Positions 44,749 to 53,705 of a DNA stretch of 64,000 bases are shown here, in pieces. The translations under genes were made by a program, and so were the position numbers. Numbering within the stretch: position 1 is the first letter of the stretch; each line of letters opens with the position of its first letter. Under the pieces are notes generated by a model that did not search any database, was not told the DNA's origin, and saw only the letters and a program-made list of their open reading frames with translations. Source of the stretch: JAHBXL01 sp964409775 (GTDB taxonomy: Bacteria > Planctomycetota > Phycisphaerae > Phycisphaerales > UBA1924); the NCBI GenBank assembly GCA_964409775.1, contig CAYPEI010000014.1, forward strand, positions 1-64,000. The letters run 5' to 3'.

Positions 44749-46836
44749 GTGAGCAGGCGGTCATACCAGGTCATCGTGATCGGCGGAGGCCATGCGGGCG
44801 TTGAGGCTGCCTGGGCGGCGGCGAATCTGCTGCCGGTGCACGGGCAGGATGCCCGTGCCACGCGAGTTCACGGGCAAGATGCCCGTGCCACGGTCGCGCT
44901 GGTGACGCTGGATCCGTCGAAGATCGGCGTGATGTCGTGCAACCCGGCGATCGGGGGGCTGGCGAAGGGGCAGATCGTCCGCGAGATCGATGCGATGGGC
45001 GGGCTGATGGGCCTGGCGACGGATGCCACCGGGATTCAGTTCAAGGTGCTCAACACGAGCAAGGGAGCGGCGGTGCACGGGCCGCGGGCGCAGTGCGACA
45101 AGCACGCGTACGCGGAGGCGGTGCAGGCACTCATTGCGTCGCGGCCGGAGATCGAGGTGATCGCGGGGAGCGTGGAGCGGATTGTCGTGGAGGGGGGGAG
45201 GGTGGTGGGCGTTGTGGTTGCGAAATCGCACATGGCAAATGGGCGAGTTGCCAAATCGCAAATGGCAAATTTGCAAATGGCAAATTCGGAAGGAGCGGGC
45301 CGAAGCGCGGACGACGAGCATATCGGTCTGTCAGCCGCGACGGTCGTTCTGACCACCGGCACGTTCATGCGCGGGCTGATGCACACGGGCGAGCAGAAAG
45401 TGCAGGGTGGGCGGTTTGGAGAGGGCGCGGCGGTGGGGATCTCGGGGGCGCTGCGCGAGTTGGGGTTTGAACTGGGGAGGTTGAAGACGGGAACTCCGCC
45501 GCGGTTGAAGCGGGGGAGCATCGATTGGGATGCGCTGGAGGCCGCGCCGGGGGATGCGGAGTGCAGGGCGTTCAGCGAGCTCACTTCGTTCGCAAATGAC
45601 AAATCAGCAAATGAGCAAATCAGCAAGTTCGACCAGGGATCGTGCGCGCCGTCGCTGGCGCGATTCCCGGTTTTGCCGCAGGTTGAGTGCCGCGTGACGG
45701 AGACGACGGCGGCGGGGCATGGGGCGATCCGCGCAAACCTGCACCGAGCGCCGATGTACAGCGGGCAGATCGAGAGCGTTGGGCCGCGGTATTGCCCGAG
45801 CATCGAGGACAAGGTGGTGCGGTTCGCGGATCGGGAGTCGCACCATGTGTTCCTGGAGCCGGAGAGCCTGCGGGATGACTGGATCTACTGCAACGGCATC
45901 TCGACGAGCCTGCCGGCGGATGTGCAGGATGTGATCGTGCGGTCGATGCCGGGGTGTGCAAGGGCGGAGATCCTGCGGTATGGATATGCGGTTGAGTATG
46001 ACATGGTGAAGCCGCACCAGATCATGGCGACGGGCATGACGAAGCGCGTGGAGGGGCTGTTCCTGGCGGGGCAGATCAACGGGACGAGCGGGTATGAGGA
46101 GGCGGCGGGGCAGGGGCTGGTGGCGGGGATGAACGCGGCGCGGCTGGCGCGGGGCGAGGAGTTGGTGACGATCGGGCGGGATGCCGGGTACATCGGGGTG
46201 ATGATGGATGACCTGGTGACGAAGACGCCGACGGAGCCGTACCGCATGTTCACGAGCCGCGCGGAGCACCGGCTGATGCTTCGCGCGGACAATGCGCAGG
46301 ATCGATTGACGCCGATCGCGGAGGCGGCGGGGCTGCTGGGGACGACGGAACTGGGGGCGATGCGGCGCGAGTTGTTTGCGATGCGTCGGTCGGCGATGGC
46401 GGCGCTGGGGCGGATCGTGGACACGGTGCGGATCGAGCAGGTTCCGCTGCGGGACCTGGTGCGGAGGCCGGAGTTCGGGCCTGATCGGCTCGAGGAAGCG
46501 GCGCGGCCGGGGCGTCCGGCGGGGCTGAGCGATCGGGCGTGGCGTGACGCGGTGTTCACGGTGCACACCGAGCGTTTCTACGAGGCGTACATCGAGCGGC
46601 AGCGGGCGGAGGTGGGCCGGCAGGCGGACCTGGAGCGGAGACGGATCCCGCGCGGGTTTGACTATGACGGCGCGGGGAACATCCGCACGGAGGCGCGGCA
46701 GGCGCTGTCGAGGTTCCGGCCGGAGACGCTGGGGCAGGCGGCGCGGCTGGAGGGGATCACGCCGGCGGATGTGACGCTGCTGGCGGTGCTGATCCGGCAG
46801 CGGCGCGACCCGGGCGGAGGGGTGGCGGCGGTGTGA
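44749..46836 (+). CDS. mnmG: tRNA uridine 5-carboxymethylaminomethyl modification enzyme, carrying in-frame repeats
   Basis: A 695-residue FAD enzyme (usual length about 620-630) that with MnmE modifies U34 of tRNAs. FAD site YQVIVIGGGHAGVEAA; then MSCNPAIGGLAKG, TGTFMRGLMHTG, RLKTGTPPRL, QINGTSGYEEAAGQG and YRMFTSRAEHRLMLR. Three extra segments account for the length: residues about 28-48 (two HGQDARAT units), about 158-185 (SHMANGRVAKSQMANLQMANS) and about 282-295 (ANDKSANEQIS). All keep the frame. Start is GTG at 44749 or TTG at 44743; neither has a clear ribosome site, since the heptamer array ends only 35 bases upstream. Confidence 0.95.
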   Translation: MSRRSYQVIVIGGGHAGVEAAWAAANLLPVHGQDARATRVHGQDARATVALVTLDPSKIGVMSCNPAIGGLAKGQIVREIDAMGGLMGLATDATGIQFKVLNTSKGAAVHGPRAQCDKHAYAEAVQALIASRPEIEVIAGSVERIVVEGGRVVGVVVAKSHMANGRVAKSQMANLQMANSEGAGRSADDEHIGLSAATVVLTTGTFMRGLMHTGEQKVQGGRFGEGAAVGISGALRELGFELGRLKTGTPPRLKRGSIDWDALEAAPGDAECRAFSELTSFANDKSANEQISKFDQGSCAPSLARFPVLPQVECRVTETTAAGHGAIRANLHRAPMYSGQIESVGPRYCPSIEDKVVRFADRESHHVFLEPESLRDDWIYCNGISTSLPADVQDVIVRSMPGCARAEILRYGYAVEYDMVKPHQIMATGMTKRVEGLFLAGQINGTSGYEEAAGQGLVAGMNAARLARGEELVTIGRDAGYIGVMMDDLVTKTPTEPYRMFTSRAEHRLMLRADNAQDRLTPIAEAAGLLGTTELGAMRRELFAMRRSAMAALGRIVDTVRIEQVPLRDLVRRPEFGPDRLEEAARPGRPAGLSDRAWRDAVFTVHTERFYEAYIERQRAEVGRQADLERRRIPRGFDYDGAGNIRTEARQALSRFRPETLGQAARLEGITPADVTLLAVLIRQRRDPGGGVAAV
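44839..44892 (+). repeat. Palindromic repeat pair inside mnmG
   Basis: Two copies, 30 bases apart, of the palindrome CACGGGCARGATGCCCGTG followed by CCACG. Translated in the mnmG frame each gives HGQDARAT. They lie between the first helix and second strand of the FAD-binding fold. Confidence 0.9.
45220..45286 (+). repeat. Degenerate 7/8-bp word array inside mnmG
   Basis: Nine words of 7 or 8 bases based on GCAAATG/GCAAATT follow one another over 67 bp, encoding a Met-Ala-Asn-rich segment. It lies just before the conserved LTTGTFMRG strand. Confidence 0.8.
45592..45627 (+). repeat. Second degenerate word array inside mnmG
   Basis: Four words GCAAATGA or GCAAATCA (7-8 bases each) plus a partial word, encoding ANDKSANEQISK between the conserved RLKTGTPPRL and PCYGRR-equivalent regions. 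Confidence 0.75.
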
Positions 46837-46873
46837 GTTGGGGCCCGGGAGCGGTTCCGCTACCATCGGCCCG

Positions 46874-48715
46874 ATGATTGACATTTCCCTGGTGCTTGCG
46901 TCGTCGGGGGGGAGCGGGAGCACGGGCGCGCTGGCGCTGCTGTACATCCTCGCGGCGGCGGCGCTGGTGGCGCTGGTGAGCAGGCGGCTGCACCTGGGAT
47001 TGATCCCCGGCTACCTGATCGTGGGTGCGCTGATCGGACCTTCGGCGTTCGGGCTCATCTCGGGGGACGAGGGGCGGGCGGCGGCGGTTGATATCGGCGA
47101 ACTGGCGGTGATCCTGCTGATGTTCACGATCGGCCTGCACATGGACATCGAGCACATCCGCTCGGGCATGGTGCGGATCCTCACGGTGGGGATGGTCTCG
47201 ACGATGGTGGGCGCGGCGGTGCTGTGGCCGGTGGGGATGGCGTTCGGGCTGAGCGCGCCGGCGGGGCTGGCGGTGGGGATGGCGCTGGCGATGTGCTCGA
47301 CGGCGGTGGTGCTGGGCATTCTGCAGCGGAAGCGGGAGGTGCATTCGCTGCACGGCAGGCTGTGCATCGGGATTGCGCTGGTGCAGGATCTGCTGGCGGT
47401 GGTGGTGTTGGGGGTGCTGCCGGGGCTGGCGGTGTGGGCGCACGTTCCGGGCACGGGGCTGCCGTCGGGGGCCGAGGGCGGCATCGCGTCGATGATGGAC
47501 ACGCTTCCGCCGGGCTGGAAGCACCTGGCGACGGGGGCGTTTGCGCTGGGGAGCGTGGGCGTGATGCTGGGCGTGGGCAAGTATCTGCTGCCGAGCCTGC
47601 TGCGGGAGGCGAGCGAGGGCCCGGGCGGGGCGGAGGCGCTGCTGGTGATCTCGGCGGCGGTGGCGTTCGGGGCGGCGGTGCTGACGACGGTGCTGGGCTT
47701 CGGCTCGTCGCTGGGGGCGTTCCTGGCGGGCTTTCTGCTGTCGAACACGCCGTTCCGGCACCAGTTGGGCGGTCAACTCTCGCCGCTGCGGGACCTGTTC
47801 ATGGCGGTGTTCTTCACGTCGGTGGGGGTGAAGATCAACCTTGCGACGGTGACGGACCTGTGGATGCCGGTGATGGTGTGCGTGGGCGCGGTGCTGGTGA
47901 TCAAGGCGGCGACGGTGGGGATCTCGGTGTGGGCGGGGGGCGCGACGGCGGCGACGGCGTTCGCGGTGGGCTTTGCGCTGTGCCAGGCGGGGGAGTTCGG
48001 GCTGGTGATCATCAGCGAGTCGAACCGGCAGGGGATCCTGCTGCAGGACCAGGCGGATGCGGCGATCGCGATCGTGGTGGTGTCGCTGATCGTGGCGGCG
48101 CCGCTGTTTGACCTTGGCCGGAGGTTCGCGAACACGGTGGCGTGGATCCCGCCGGCGGGGTGGATCGCGTCGAAGGACCTGCGCGAGGTGCAGGTGCACG
48201 ACGATCACGCGGCGTCGCACAAGGAGGCGGGGGGCTGGGGCGGGGGGCACGTGATCATCGCGGGGTTCGGCGTGGTGGGCAGGAACCTTGCGGAGCACTT
48301 CGGGGCGAGGGGGATTCCGTTCGTGGTGGTGGAACTCAACCCGGCGACGGTCCGGAAGCAGGCGCAACTGGGGCGGTGGACGGTGTTCGGCGACGTGTCG
48401 AACCCGGATGTGCTGTTCTCGGCGGGGATCGACAAGGCGGAGGCGATCGTGCTGACGATCCCCGATGACGAGGCGACGGTGCGGGCGTGCCGGCAGATCC
48501 GGGAGTTGAACAAGTCGGTGTTCATCGCGGCGCGGACGAGTTTCCTGAGCAAGGCGATCGCGGCGACGAGCATGGGGGCGGACCACGTGACGGTCGAGGA
48601 ACTGGTGACCGCGCAGGACATGGCCAAGCAGGTAGTGGACCGCATCGCGGGGCTGGCGTCGCGGCGCGGGGCGCAGGCCGCGGGCGCGCAGGCGGGCGCG
48701 GTCACTCCTTCGTGA
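46874..48715 (+). CDS. CPA2-family K+/Na+:H+ antiporter with RCK domain (KefB-like)
   Basis: A 613-residue protein: about 12 membrane helices (residues 15-400; LIPGYLIVGALIGPSAFGLIS, VQDLLAVVVLGVLP, GAFLAGFLLSNTPFRHQL, FFTSVGVKINL) followed by a cytoplasmic RCK/TrkA-N domain from about 440 (HVIIAGFGVVGRNLAEHF; VFGDVSNPDVLFSAGI). The family exchanges cations for protons and the RCK domain gates it through nucleotide or glutathione-type ligands. The ATG at 46874 begins MIDISLVL. It starts 37 bases after mnmG. Confidence 0.92.
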   Translation: MIDISLVLASSGGSGSTGALALLYILAAAALVALVSRRLHLGLIPGYLIVGALIGPSAFGLISGDEGRAAAVDIGELAVILLMFTIGLHMDIEHIRSGMVRILTVGMVSTMVGAAVLWPVGMAFGLSAPAGLAVGMALAMCSTAVVLGILQRKREVHSLHGRLCIGIALVQDLLAVVVLGVLPGLAVWAHVPGTGLPSGAEGGIASMMDTLPPGWKHLATGAFALGSVGVMLGVGKYLLPSLLREASEGPGGAEALLVISAAVAFGAAVLTTVLGFGSSLGAFLAGFLLSNTPFRHQLGGQLSPLRDLFMAVFFTSVGVKINLATVTDLWMPVMVCVGAVLVIKAATVGISVWAGGATAATAFAVGFALCQAGEFGLVIISESNRQGILLQDQADAAIAIVVVSLIVAAPLFDLGRRFANTVAWIPPAGWIASKDLREVQVHDDHAASHKEAGGWGGGHVIIAGFGVVGRNLAEHFGARGIPFVVVELNPATVRKQAQLGRWTVFGDVSNPDVLFSAGIDKAEAIVLTIPDDEATVRACRQIRELNKSVFIAARTSFLSKAIAATSMGADHVTVEELVTAQDMAKQVVDRIAGLASRRGAQAAGAQAGAVTPS

Positions 48716-49457
48716 TGGAGTTGATCTCGTCGCGGAGGATGGCGGCGAGTTCGTAGTTCTCGGCCTGCAGTGCGGACTCGAGGCGCTGGCGGAGTTCGGC
48801 CTGCTGGCTGATGGGGAGTTTGGGGGTGAGGGCGTCGCGCATGCCCTTGAGGATCTGGACTTCGGCGGCCTGCTCGAACCCCTCGCTCTCGTTGACCTCG
48901 TCGAAGTGCTGGCGGAGGGCGGAGAGGCCCTCGTCGATCGCGTGGATGGCGGCCTTGGGCTCGTTGTCGGCGAGGGCCTGGCTGGCGAGCGCGCGGGCGC
49001 GCATCATGGTGATGTAGGGCCGGAACTGCTCGAGGATGTGGCGGTCGCCCTCGTTGGCGGCGTGGCGGGTGCAGAAGTCGAGGAGGCGGAGGTTGCGCGT
49101 GGTGTCGCGGACGACGGCGTCGTAGTCCTCGAGCACCATCATGCAGACGTAGCGGTGGTAGTACTGCACGGCCTCCTCGCGGAGTTCGCGGCAGTCTTCC
49201 TCGGAGAGCGTGAAGCCGGCGGCGGAGCCCTTCTCGGAGACGTGGTCGTCGAGGCGGGACTCGTGGTACTCGAGGAGGCTCTCGAAACCGTGCGGGCGCT
49301 GGCCGTCGGGACGGCCGGAGGCTCGCATCTGCAGGACGCCCAGGTCGAGGCGGAGTTGGATGCGGGGATCGCCGTCGTCGCCGTCGATGAGGCGGACGTT
49401 GATCTTGCCGGGCTCGTAGGGCCAGTCGTTGAGGATGGGGGTGATGTCAGCACTCAC
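48702..49457 (-). CDS. UVR-motif (UvrB/UvrC) containing protein
   Basis: A 251-residue protein. The C-terminal 35 residues are a UVR domain (LRQRLESALQAENYELAAILRDEI), the coiled hairpin used for protein contact in UvrB, UvrC, ClpC adaptors and McsA. The rest is helical (EAVQYYHRYVCMMVLEDYDAVVRDT, ILEQFRPYITMMRARALASQAL) with an N-terminal strand region (NVRLIDGDDGDPRIQLRLDLGVLQ). No zinc Cys pairs as in McsA. GTG at 49457 is taken as start; ATG at 49472 adds five residues. Its stop overlaps the convergent antiporter gene by 14 bases. Partner unknown. Confidence 0.75.
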   Translation of the reverse strand: MSADITPILNDWPYEPGKINVRLIDGDDGDPRIQLRLDLGVLQMRASGRPDGQRPHGFESLLEYHESRLDDHVSEKGSAAGFTLSEEDCRELREEAVQYYHRYVCMMVLEDYDAVVRDTTRNLRLLDFCTRHAANEGDRHILEQFRPYITMMRARALASQALADNEPKAAIHAIDEGLSALRQHFDEVNESEGFEQAAEVQILKGMRDALTPKLPISQQAELRQRLESALQAENYELAAILRDEINSITKE

Positions 49458-49472
49458 GTTGGGCCCCAGCAT

Positions 49473-49825
49473 ATCCCCTGCGCGTGCGGCGGCTCGGGCG
49501 GAGGGGATGATCAAAGGTACCCTTTTGATACGCACCCGGGCAAGGAATAGATCGCTTTGATTGGTCTTTGACAGGTGGGGGTGGGACGAATAGGACGGGA
49601 GGAGGACCGATAATCAGGTCGGGCGGGTCGGGCTGGGCAACCTTTGCCCGGCGGGAGGGGCGGATTCCACCTGAAGAGGGTATCGCGAACAAGGAGAAAA
49701 CTTGACAGGTCGATGCAACCCCGGCGACCGAGGTATCGAACCGTCAGGTGGACGGGAGGTCGGGTGTCCGTGCACTCCGCCCCCTTGCCTCCGGCGGTTC
49801 TCGCCGTAGAGAAGGGTGCACGACA
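49473..49825. other. Intergenic leader of the sigma-factor gene
   Basis: No gene is supported. A near-palindrome, ATCAAAGGTACCCTTTTGAT, lies at about 49509-49528 between divergent genes and could be an operator. TTGACA boxes occur at 49568-49573 and 49702-49707, but neither has a good -10 at 16-18 bases. Confidence 0.4.
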
Positions 49826-50764
49826 GTGCGAGCCGTGAAGTTCTCCAAAGCGCCGTCCCGGACGGAGTTGCAGTCTGGCCTTCAGTTGTACCTCAAGCAG
49901 ATCAACGAGGTACCTCTGCTGACGGCCGATGACGAGAAGACTCTGGGCTGGGCCATCATCAACGACAACTGCCCGAAGGCCCGGGAGCGGATGATCCGCG
50001 CGAACCTGAGGCTGGTGGTGTCGATCGCGAAGAACTATGCGAACCGGGGCCTGCTGCTGCAGGACCTGATCGAGGAGGGGAACGTGGGGCTGCTGCGCGC
50101 GGTGGAGGGCTTTGACCCTGCGCAGGGTGCGCGGTTCAGCACGTATGCGTCGTGGTGGATCAAGCAGGCGATCAAGCGCGCGTTGATCAACGCGGTGCAG
50201 CCGATCCACGTTCCGGCGTACATGGTGGAGTTGATCGCGCGGTGGAAGCAGGCGTCGCAGAAACTCGAGCGTTCGCTGGGACGGCCGCCGTCGCTGCCGG
50301 AACTTGCCGAGGAGATGCAACTCCCGCTGAAGAAGATGCGGATCATCAAGCGGGCGGTGAAGGCGTTCCGGGCGCCGGCGCAGGCTCCGCTGGACGACAA
50401 CGGCGACGTGATGAACATCGGCGATCTGATCGCCGACGAGCGGGGCGGCCCGCCGGAGGACATGGTTTTCAAGGACGATGAACTCAAGACGATCCGGCGG
50501 CTGCTGGACGCGATCGACGAGCGTGAGGCGAGGATTCTGCGGCTGCGGTTCGGCCTCGACGGGCAGGAGCCGTTGACGCTGAAGCAGATCGCGCAGGAGA
50601 TCGGGATTTCACGGGAACGGGTGCGGCAGATCGCCGACGAGGCGCTTGAGAAACTGAATGCGCAGGTGAACGACGACCGGCCGAGCCGGTTCTTCCAGGA
50701 GCAGCGGTCGGCGCTCCTGGACGACGAGCCGGGGTCCGGGCAGCGGTACGCCCGGGCGAGTTAG
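49826..50764 (+). CDS. RNA polymerase sigma factor, RpoD/SigA (group 1-2) type
   Basis: A 312-residue sigma-70 without the long region 1.1. Region 1.2: GLQLYLKQINEVPLLTADDE; region 2: RANLRLVVSIAKNYANRGL, DLIEEGNVGLLRAVEGFDP and FSTYASWWIKQAIKRAL (-10 recognition; key part YASWWIKQA); region 3 around RSLGRPPSLPELAEEM; region 4: LRFGLDGQEPLTLKQIAQEIGISRERVRQIADEAL (key part ISRERVRQIADEAL). Start is GTG at 49826 with GAAGGG upstream; a GTG three codons later is possible. A terminator follows directly. It is either the housekeeping factor or a close paralogue. Confidence 0.92.
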   Translation: MRAVKFSKAPSRTELQSGLQLYLKQINEVPLLTADDEKTLGWAIINDNCPKARERMIRANLRLVVSIAKNYANRGLLLQDLIEEGNVGLLRAVEGFDPAQGARFSTYASWWIKQAIKRALINAVQPIHVPAYMVELIARWKQASQKLERSLGRPPSLPELAEEMQLPLKKMRIIKRAVKAFRAPAQAPLDDNGDVMNIGDLIADERGGPPEDMVFKDDELKTIRRLLDAIDEREARILRLRFGLDGQEPLTLKQIAQEIGISRERVRQIADEALEKLNAQVNDDRPSRFFQEQRSALLDDEPGSGQRYARAS

Positions 50765-50809
50765 CCTCGCGGCGGCGGAACAGGAACACAACCTCTCTCG
50801 CGGTTTGGT

Positions 50810-50845
50810 CCCCGGGCGTCCTCAAGGGCGCCCGGGGCTGTTTTT
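50810..50845 (+). terminator. Rho-independent terminator of the sigma gene
   Basis: CCCCGGGCG and CGCCCGGGG form a 9-bp stem with a 10-base loop, followed by CTGTTTTT, 45 bases after the sigma stop codon. Confidence 0.9.
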
Positions 50846-50987
50846 GGCCGATCGGACCGGGATCCGGGGCGGTCCGGGCGCGGTAAGGGAGGATGGGCCG
50901 TGCTAGACTTGGCCCCCCTTGGTTCGTTCCCGGAGTCCTCTTCCCCGGCCGGCACTCGCCGGCGGCCATCGCAGGAGCGCAGCGCTG

Positions 50988-52604
50988 ATGCGGAACAGTC
51001 TGACGAAGATGCACGGATTCGGCGGGCGCATCGCGGCGGCGGTGCTCATCGTGGGCGCGATGTTCACGCCGGCGGCGATCGGGCAGGCCGATGATGCGCT
51101 GGAGAACATCAACCGGCAGTTCAAGCAGGTTCCGACGGACAAGCGGTCGGACCTGATCCTGCTGCCGGTGCTGGATGAGATCAAGGACCCGCCGGCGTCG
51201 CTGACGACGTTCACGCAGCCGTGGCTGCGCAACGCCGCGCACCGTGCGGCGGTGATGGCGTCGAGCGGTCCGGACTGGGCCAACTGGAAGGCGTGGGCGG
51301 AGGGCGCGACGCAGAAGGCGGTGCTGGCGACGCTGCCGAAGATCACCGAAGAGACGGATGCGCGGCGTGCGTTCGCGTTTGCGCAGCCGTACGGGACCGA
51401 GGGCGTCAGCGTCGAGATGATCACGAAGGAGATGTACACGGACCTGGGCGACCCGCCGCTGCTGGCGCGGGCGCGGCACCTGTACATGCCGAAGATGCGC
51501 ACGATGGAGGTGCTCGTGCACGTGGAGGCGTCGCGGCTGGCGGAGGCCGGCCAGGTCGACGATGCGCTGACGCTGATGACGCAGTGGGGGCTGTTTGCGC
51601 GGCAGTTCGCCGACCGGCCGATGCTGGTCGAGAAACTGTGGGCGCTGGAGGCGATTGAACTCGCGCTGGTCCGGATCCGGGACATCGCGTATGTCGACTT
51701 CCGTTCGGCCAGTCGCAAGGCCACGACGGGCACACTGGTGGATGTTTTCGAGAAGTTGCTGCCCAAGGCCTACACCGATGTCAATCGGCTGACGCCGCCC
51801 GAGGGTGAGTATGCGGCGAAACTGCAGTTGATCGGGCGGGTGATGGAGCCGGGGGGCGAGGTGATCGAGCGGGAGTTCGCCAAGGAGATGTCGCGGATCA
51901 CGACGGTGGACCGGCCGCTGCGGCGGTTCGCGGCGGCGGCGTACTGGAGCGAGGTCCGGGCGGCGCACGCGGGCGACCTGGAGACCCGGCGCGAACTCGA
52001 GCGGGTGCGGAACGACTGGCAGACGCGGTGGAACCTGTCGTACTTCGACCCGATCCTGCAGAACAAGACGGAGTTCGACAAGAACGTGCGCGGTCAGGCG
52101 AAGTTCGCGGTGATCGACGTGGGCCTGGGCCGGATCGAGGAACTGTTTGCGATCCGCCAGCGGCTGAAGACGGAGGCGGCGGGGACGCGGATGAGCCTCG
52201 CGGCGTATGCGTTCGTGGTGGCGAACAACCGACTTCCGCCGGGGCTGGCGGCGGTTCGTCCGACGTTCACGAAGGGCGCGGCGATCGACAAGGACCCGTA
52301 CAGTTCGCCGCAGAAGAAACTGGACCTGCAGTTCTTCGTGCCGGGGAAGGACACGCCGCGGAACTCGCTGGGGCAGGAAACGCCGTACGTCATCAGCATG
52401 TTCCCGCCGAAGCCGTTGCCGGAGTTTGAGGTGCCGATGCGGTCGGACCAGTTCGTGATCTACTCCGTCGGTCCGGACGACCTGGCGTCGATGTGCCTGA
52501 ACGCGACGCAGGACCGGACGGGCGTGCGCGGGGACTACCTGCTGTGGCCGCCGTTCATGTCGCTTGGGCGCGCGTACCTGATCGAGAAGGGCGAGTTGCG
52601 CTGA
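50988..52604 (+). CDS. Secreted or periplasmic protein of unknown function
   Basis: A 538-residue protein with GGAG 10 bases before the ATG and a signal peptide (GRIAAAVLIVGAMFTPAAIGQA, cleavage near 33). The mature part is helical for about 350 residues (repeated A/E/R-rich helices such as YMPKMRTMEVLVHVEASRLAEAGQ), then has MSLAAYAFVVANNRLPPGLAAVRP and a strand-rich end with FVIYSVGPDD, a motif resembling the ends of pseudopilin-like 'G-H' proteins (YSVGPD..). No catalytic signature recognised. Stands between the sigma gene and trxB. Confidence 0.75.
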   Translation: MRNSLTKMHGFGGRIAAAVLIVGAMFTPAAIGQADDALENINRQFKQVPTDKRSDLILLPVLDEIKDPPASLTTFTQPWLRNAAHRAAVMASSGPDWANWKAWAEGATQKAVLATLPKITEETDARRAFAFAQPYGTEGVSVEMITKEMYTDLGDPPLLARARHLYMPKMRTMEVLVHVEASRLAEAGQVDDALTLMTQWGLFARQFADRPMLVEKLWALEAIELALVRIRDIAYVDFRSASRKATTGTLVDVFEKLLPKAYTDVNRLTPPEGEYAAKLQLIGRVMEPGGEVIEREFAKEMSRITTVDRPLRRFAAAAYWSEVRAAHAGDLETRRELERVRNDWQTRWNLSYFDPILQNKTEFDKNVRGQAKFAVIDVGLGRIEELFAIRQRLKTEAAGTRMSLAAYAFVVANNRLPPGLAAVRPTFTKGAAIDKDPYSSPQKKLDLQFFVPGKDTPRNSLGQETPYVISMFPPKPLPEFEVPMRSDQFVIYSVGPDDLASMCLNATQDRTGVRGDYLLWPPFMSLGRAYLIEKGELR

Positions 52605-52709
52605 GCGGGGGGGCCGGGCGGCCGGCTCTTCGCACATCGGATCCGTCGCGAGCGTATGGAGCATTTTCAGCGCGGGCGGGGCTTGCCTCGACCGGGAGTT
52701 TCAGCATTC

Positions 52710-53702
52710 ATGGCACAGACTGGCGAAGCACACAAAGTCGTCATCATCGGATCGGGCCCGGCGGGCTGGACCGCGGCGATCTACGCGGCGCGCGCGAAAC
52801 TCGACCCGGTGGTGTATACGGGCGTGCCGAAGCAGGACCCGGGGCCGATCCTGCCGGGCGGGCAGTTGATGCTGACGACGGAGGTTGAGAACTACCCGGG
52901 CTTCCCGGCGGGTGTCGTGGGTCCGGAGATGATGAGCCTGTTTCAGAAGCAGGCGGAGCGGTTCGGGACGAAGGTGCTGATGGAGGACATCGCGAGGTGT
53001 GAGTTCTCGCGGACGGCGGGCGTGCCGCACGTGCTGCACACGGCCGAGGGCACGGCCATCAAGGCGCGCGCGGTGATCATCGCGACGGGGGCGACGGCGA
53101 ACTGGCTGGGGCTGCCGAACGAGATGCGTCTGGCGACGACGGGCGGGGGCGTGTCGGCGTGCGCGGTGTGCGACGGCGCGCTGCCGGCGTTCCGCAACAA
53201 GCCGCTGGGGGTGATCGGCGGCGGCGACACGGCGATGGAGGAGGCGACGTACCTGACGAAGTTCGCCTCGACGGTGTACATCATTCACCGGCGCGATGCG
53301 CTCCGGGCGAGCAGGATCATGCAGGACCGGTTCCTGTCGCGTCCGAACGCGAAGGTGCTGTGGAACAAGGTGGTGGTGGATGTGCTGGGCGATGCGCACA
53401 TCACGGGGGTGCTGCTGGAGGACACCGTCACCAAGGAACGCTCGACGCTGGAACTGGGCGGTCTGTTCATCGCGATCGGTCATACCCCGGCGACGAAGTT
53501 CCTGAAGGGCTCGGGGATCGAGTTTGACTCGAGCGGGTACATCGCGCTGAAGCAACGGAACAGTTCCACGAACATCCCGGGCGTTTTCGCCGCGGGCGAC
53601 GTGGCCGACGAGCACTACCGCCAGGCGGTGACGGCGGCGGGGATGGGGTGCCAGGCGGCGATCGACGCGGAGCGGTGGCTGGCGGCGCAGGGCGTGGATT
53701 GA
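52710..53702 (+). CDS. trxB: Thioredoxin-disulfide reductase
   Basis: A 330-residue NADPH- and FAD-dependent enzyme. FAD site KVVIIGSGPAGWTAAIYAARA (key part GSGPAGWTAAIYAAR), active-site dithiol ACAVCDGA (Cys pair about 147 and 150), NADPH site GVIGGGDTAMEEA with IIHRRD, and the second FAD motif VFAAGDVAD near the end. ATG at 52710 with GGGAG upstream; the frame extends 18 codons further back without a better site. It is three bases from the stop of the convergent methyltransferase gene. Confidence 0.95.
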   Translation: MAQTGEAHKVVIIGSGPAGWTAAIYAARAKLDPVVYTGVPKQDPGPILPGGQLMLTTEVENYPGFPAGVVGPEMMSLFQKQAERFGTKVLMEDIARCEFSRTAGVPHVLHTAEGTAIKARAVIIATGATANWLGLPNEMRLATTGGGVSACAVCDGALPAFRNKPLGVIGGGDTAMEEATYLTKFASTVYIIHRRDALRASRIMQDRFLSRPNAKVLWNKVVVDVLGDAHITGVLLEDTVTKERSTLELGGLFIAIGHTPATKFLKGSGIEFDSSGYIALKQRNSSTNIPGVFAAGDVADEHYRQAVTAAGMGCQAAIDAERWLAAQGVD

Positions 53703-53705
53703 GAC

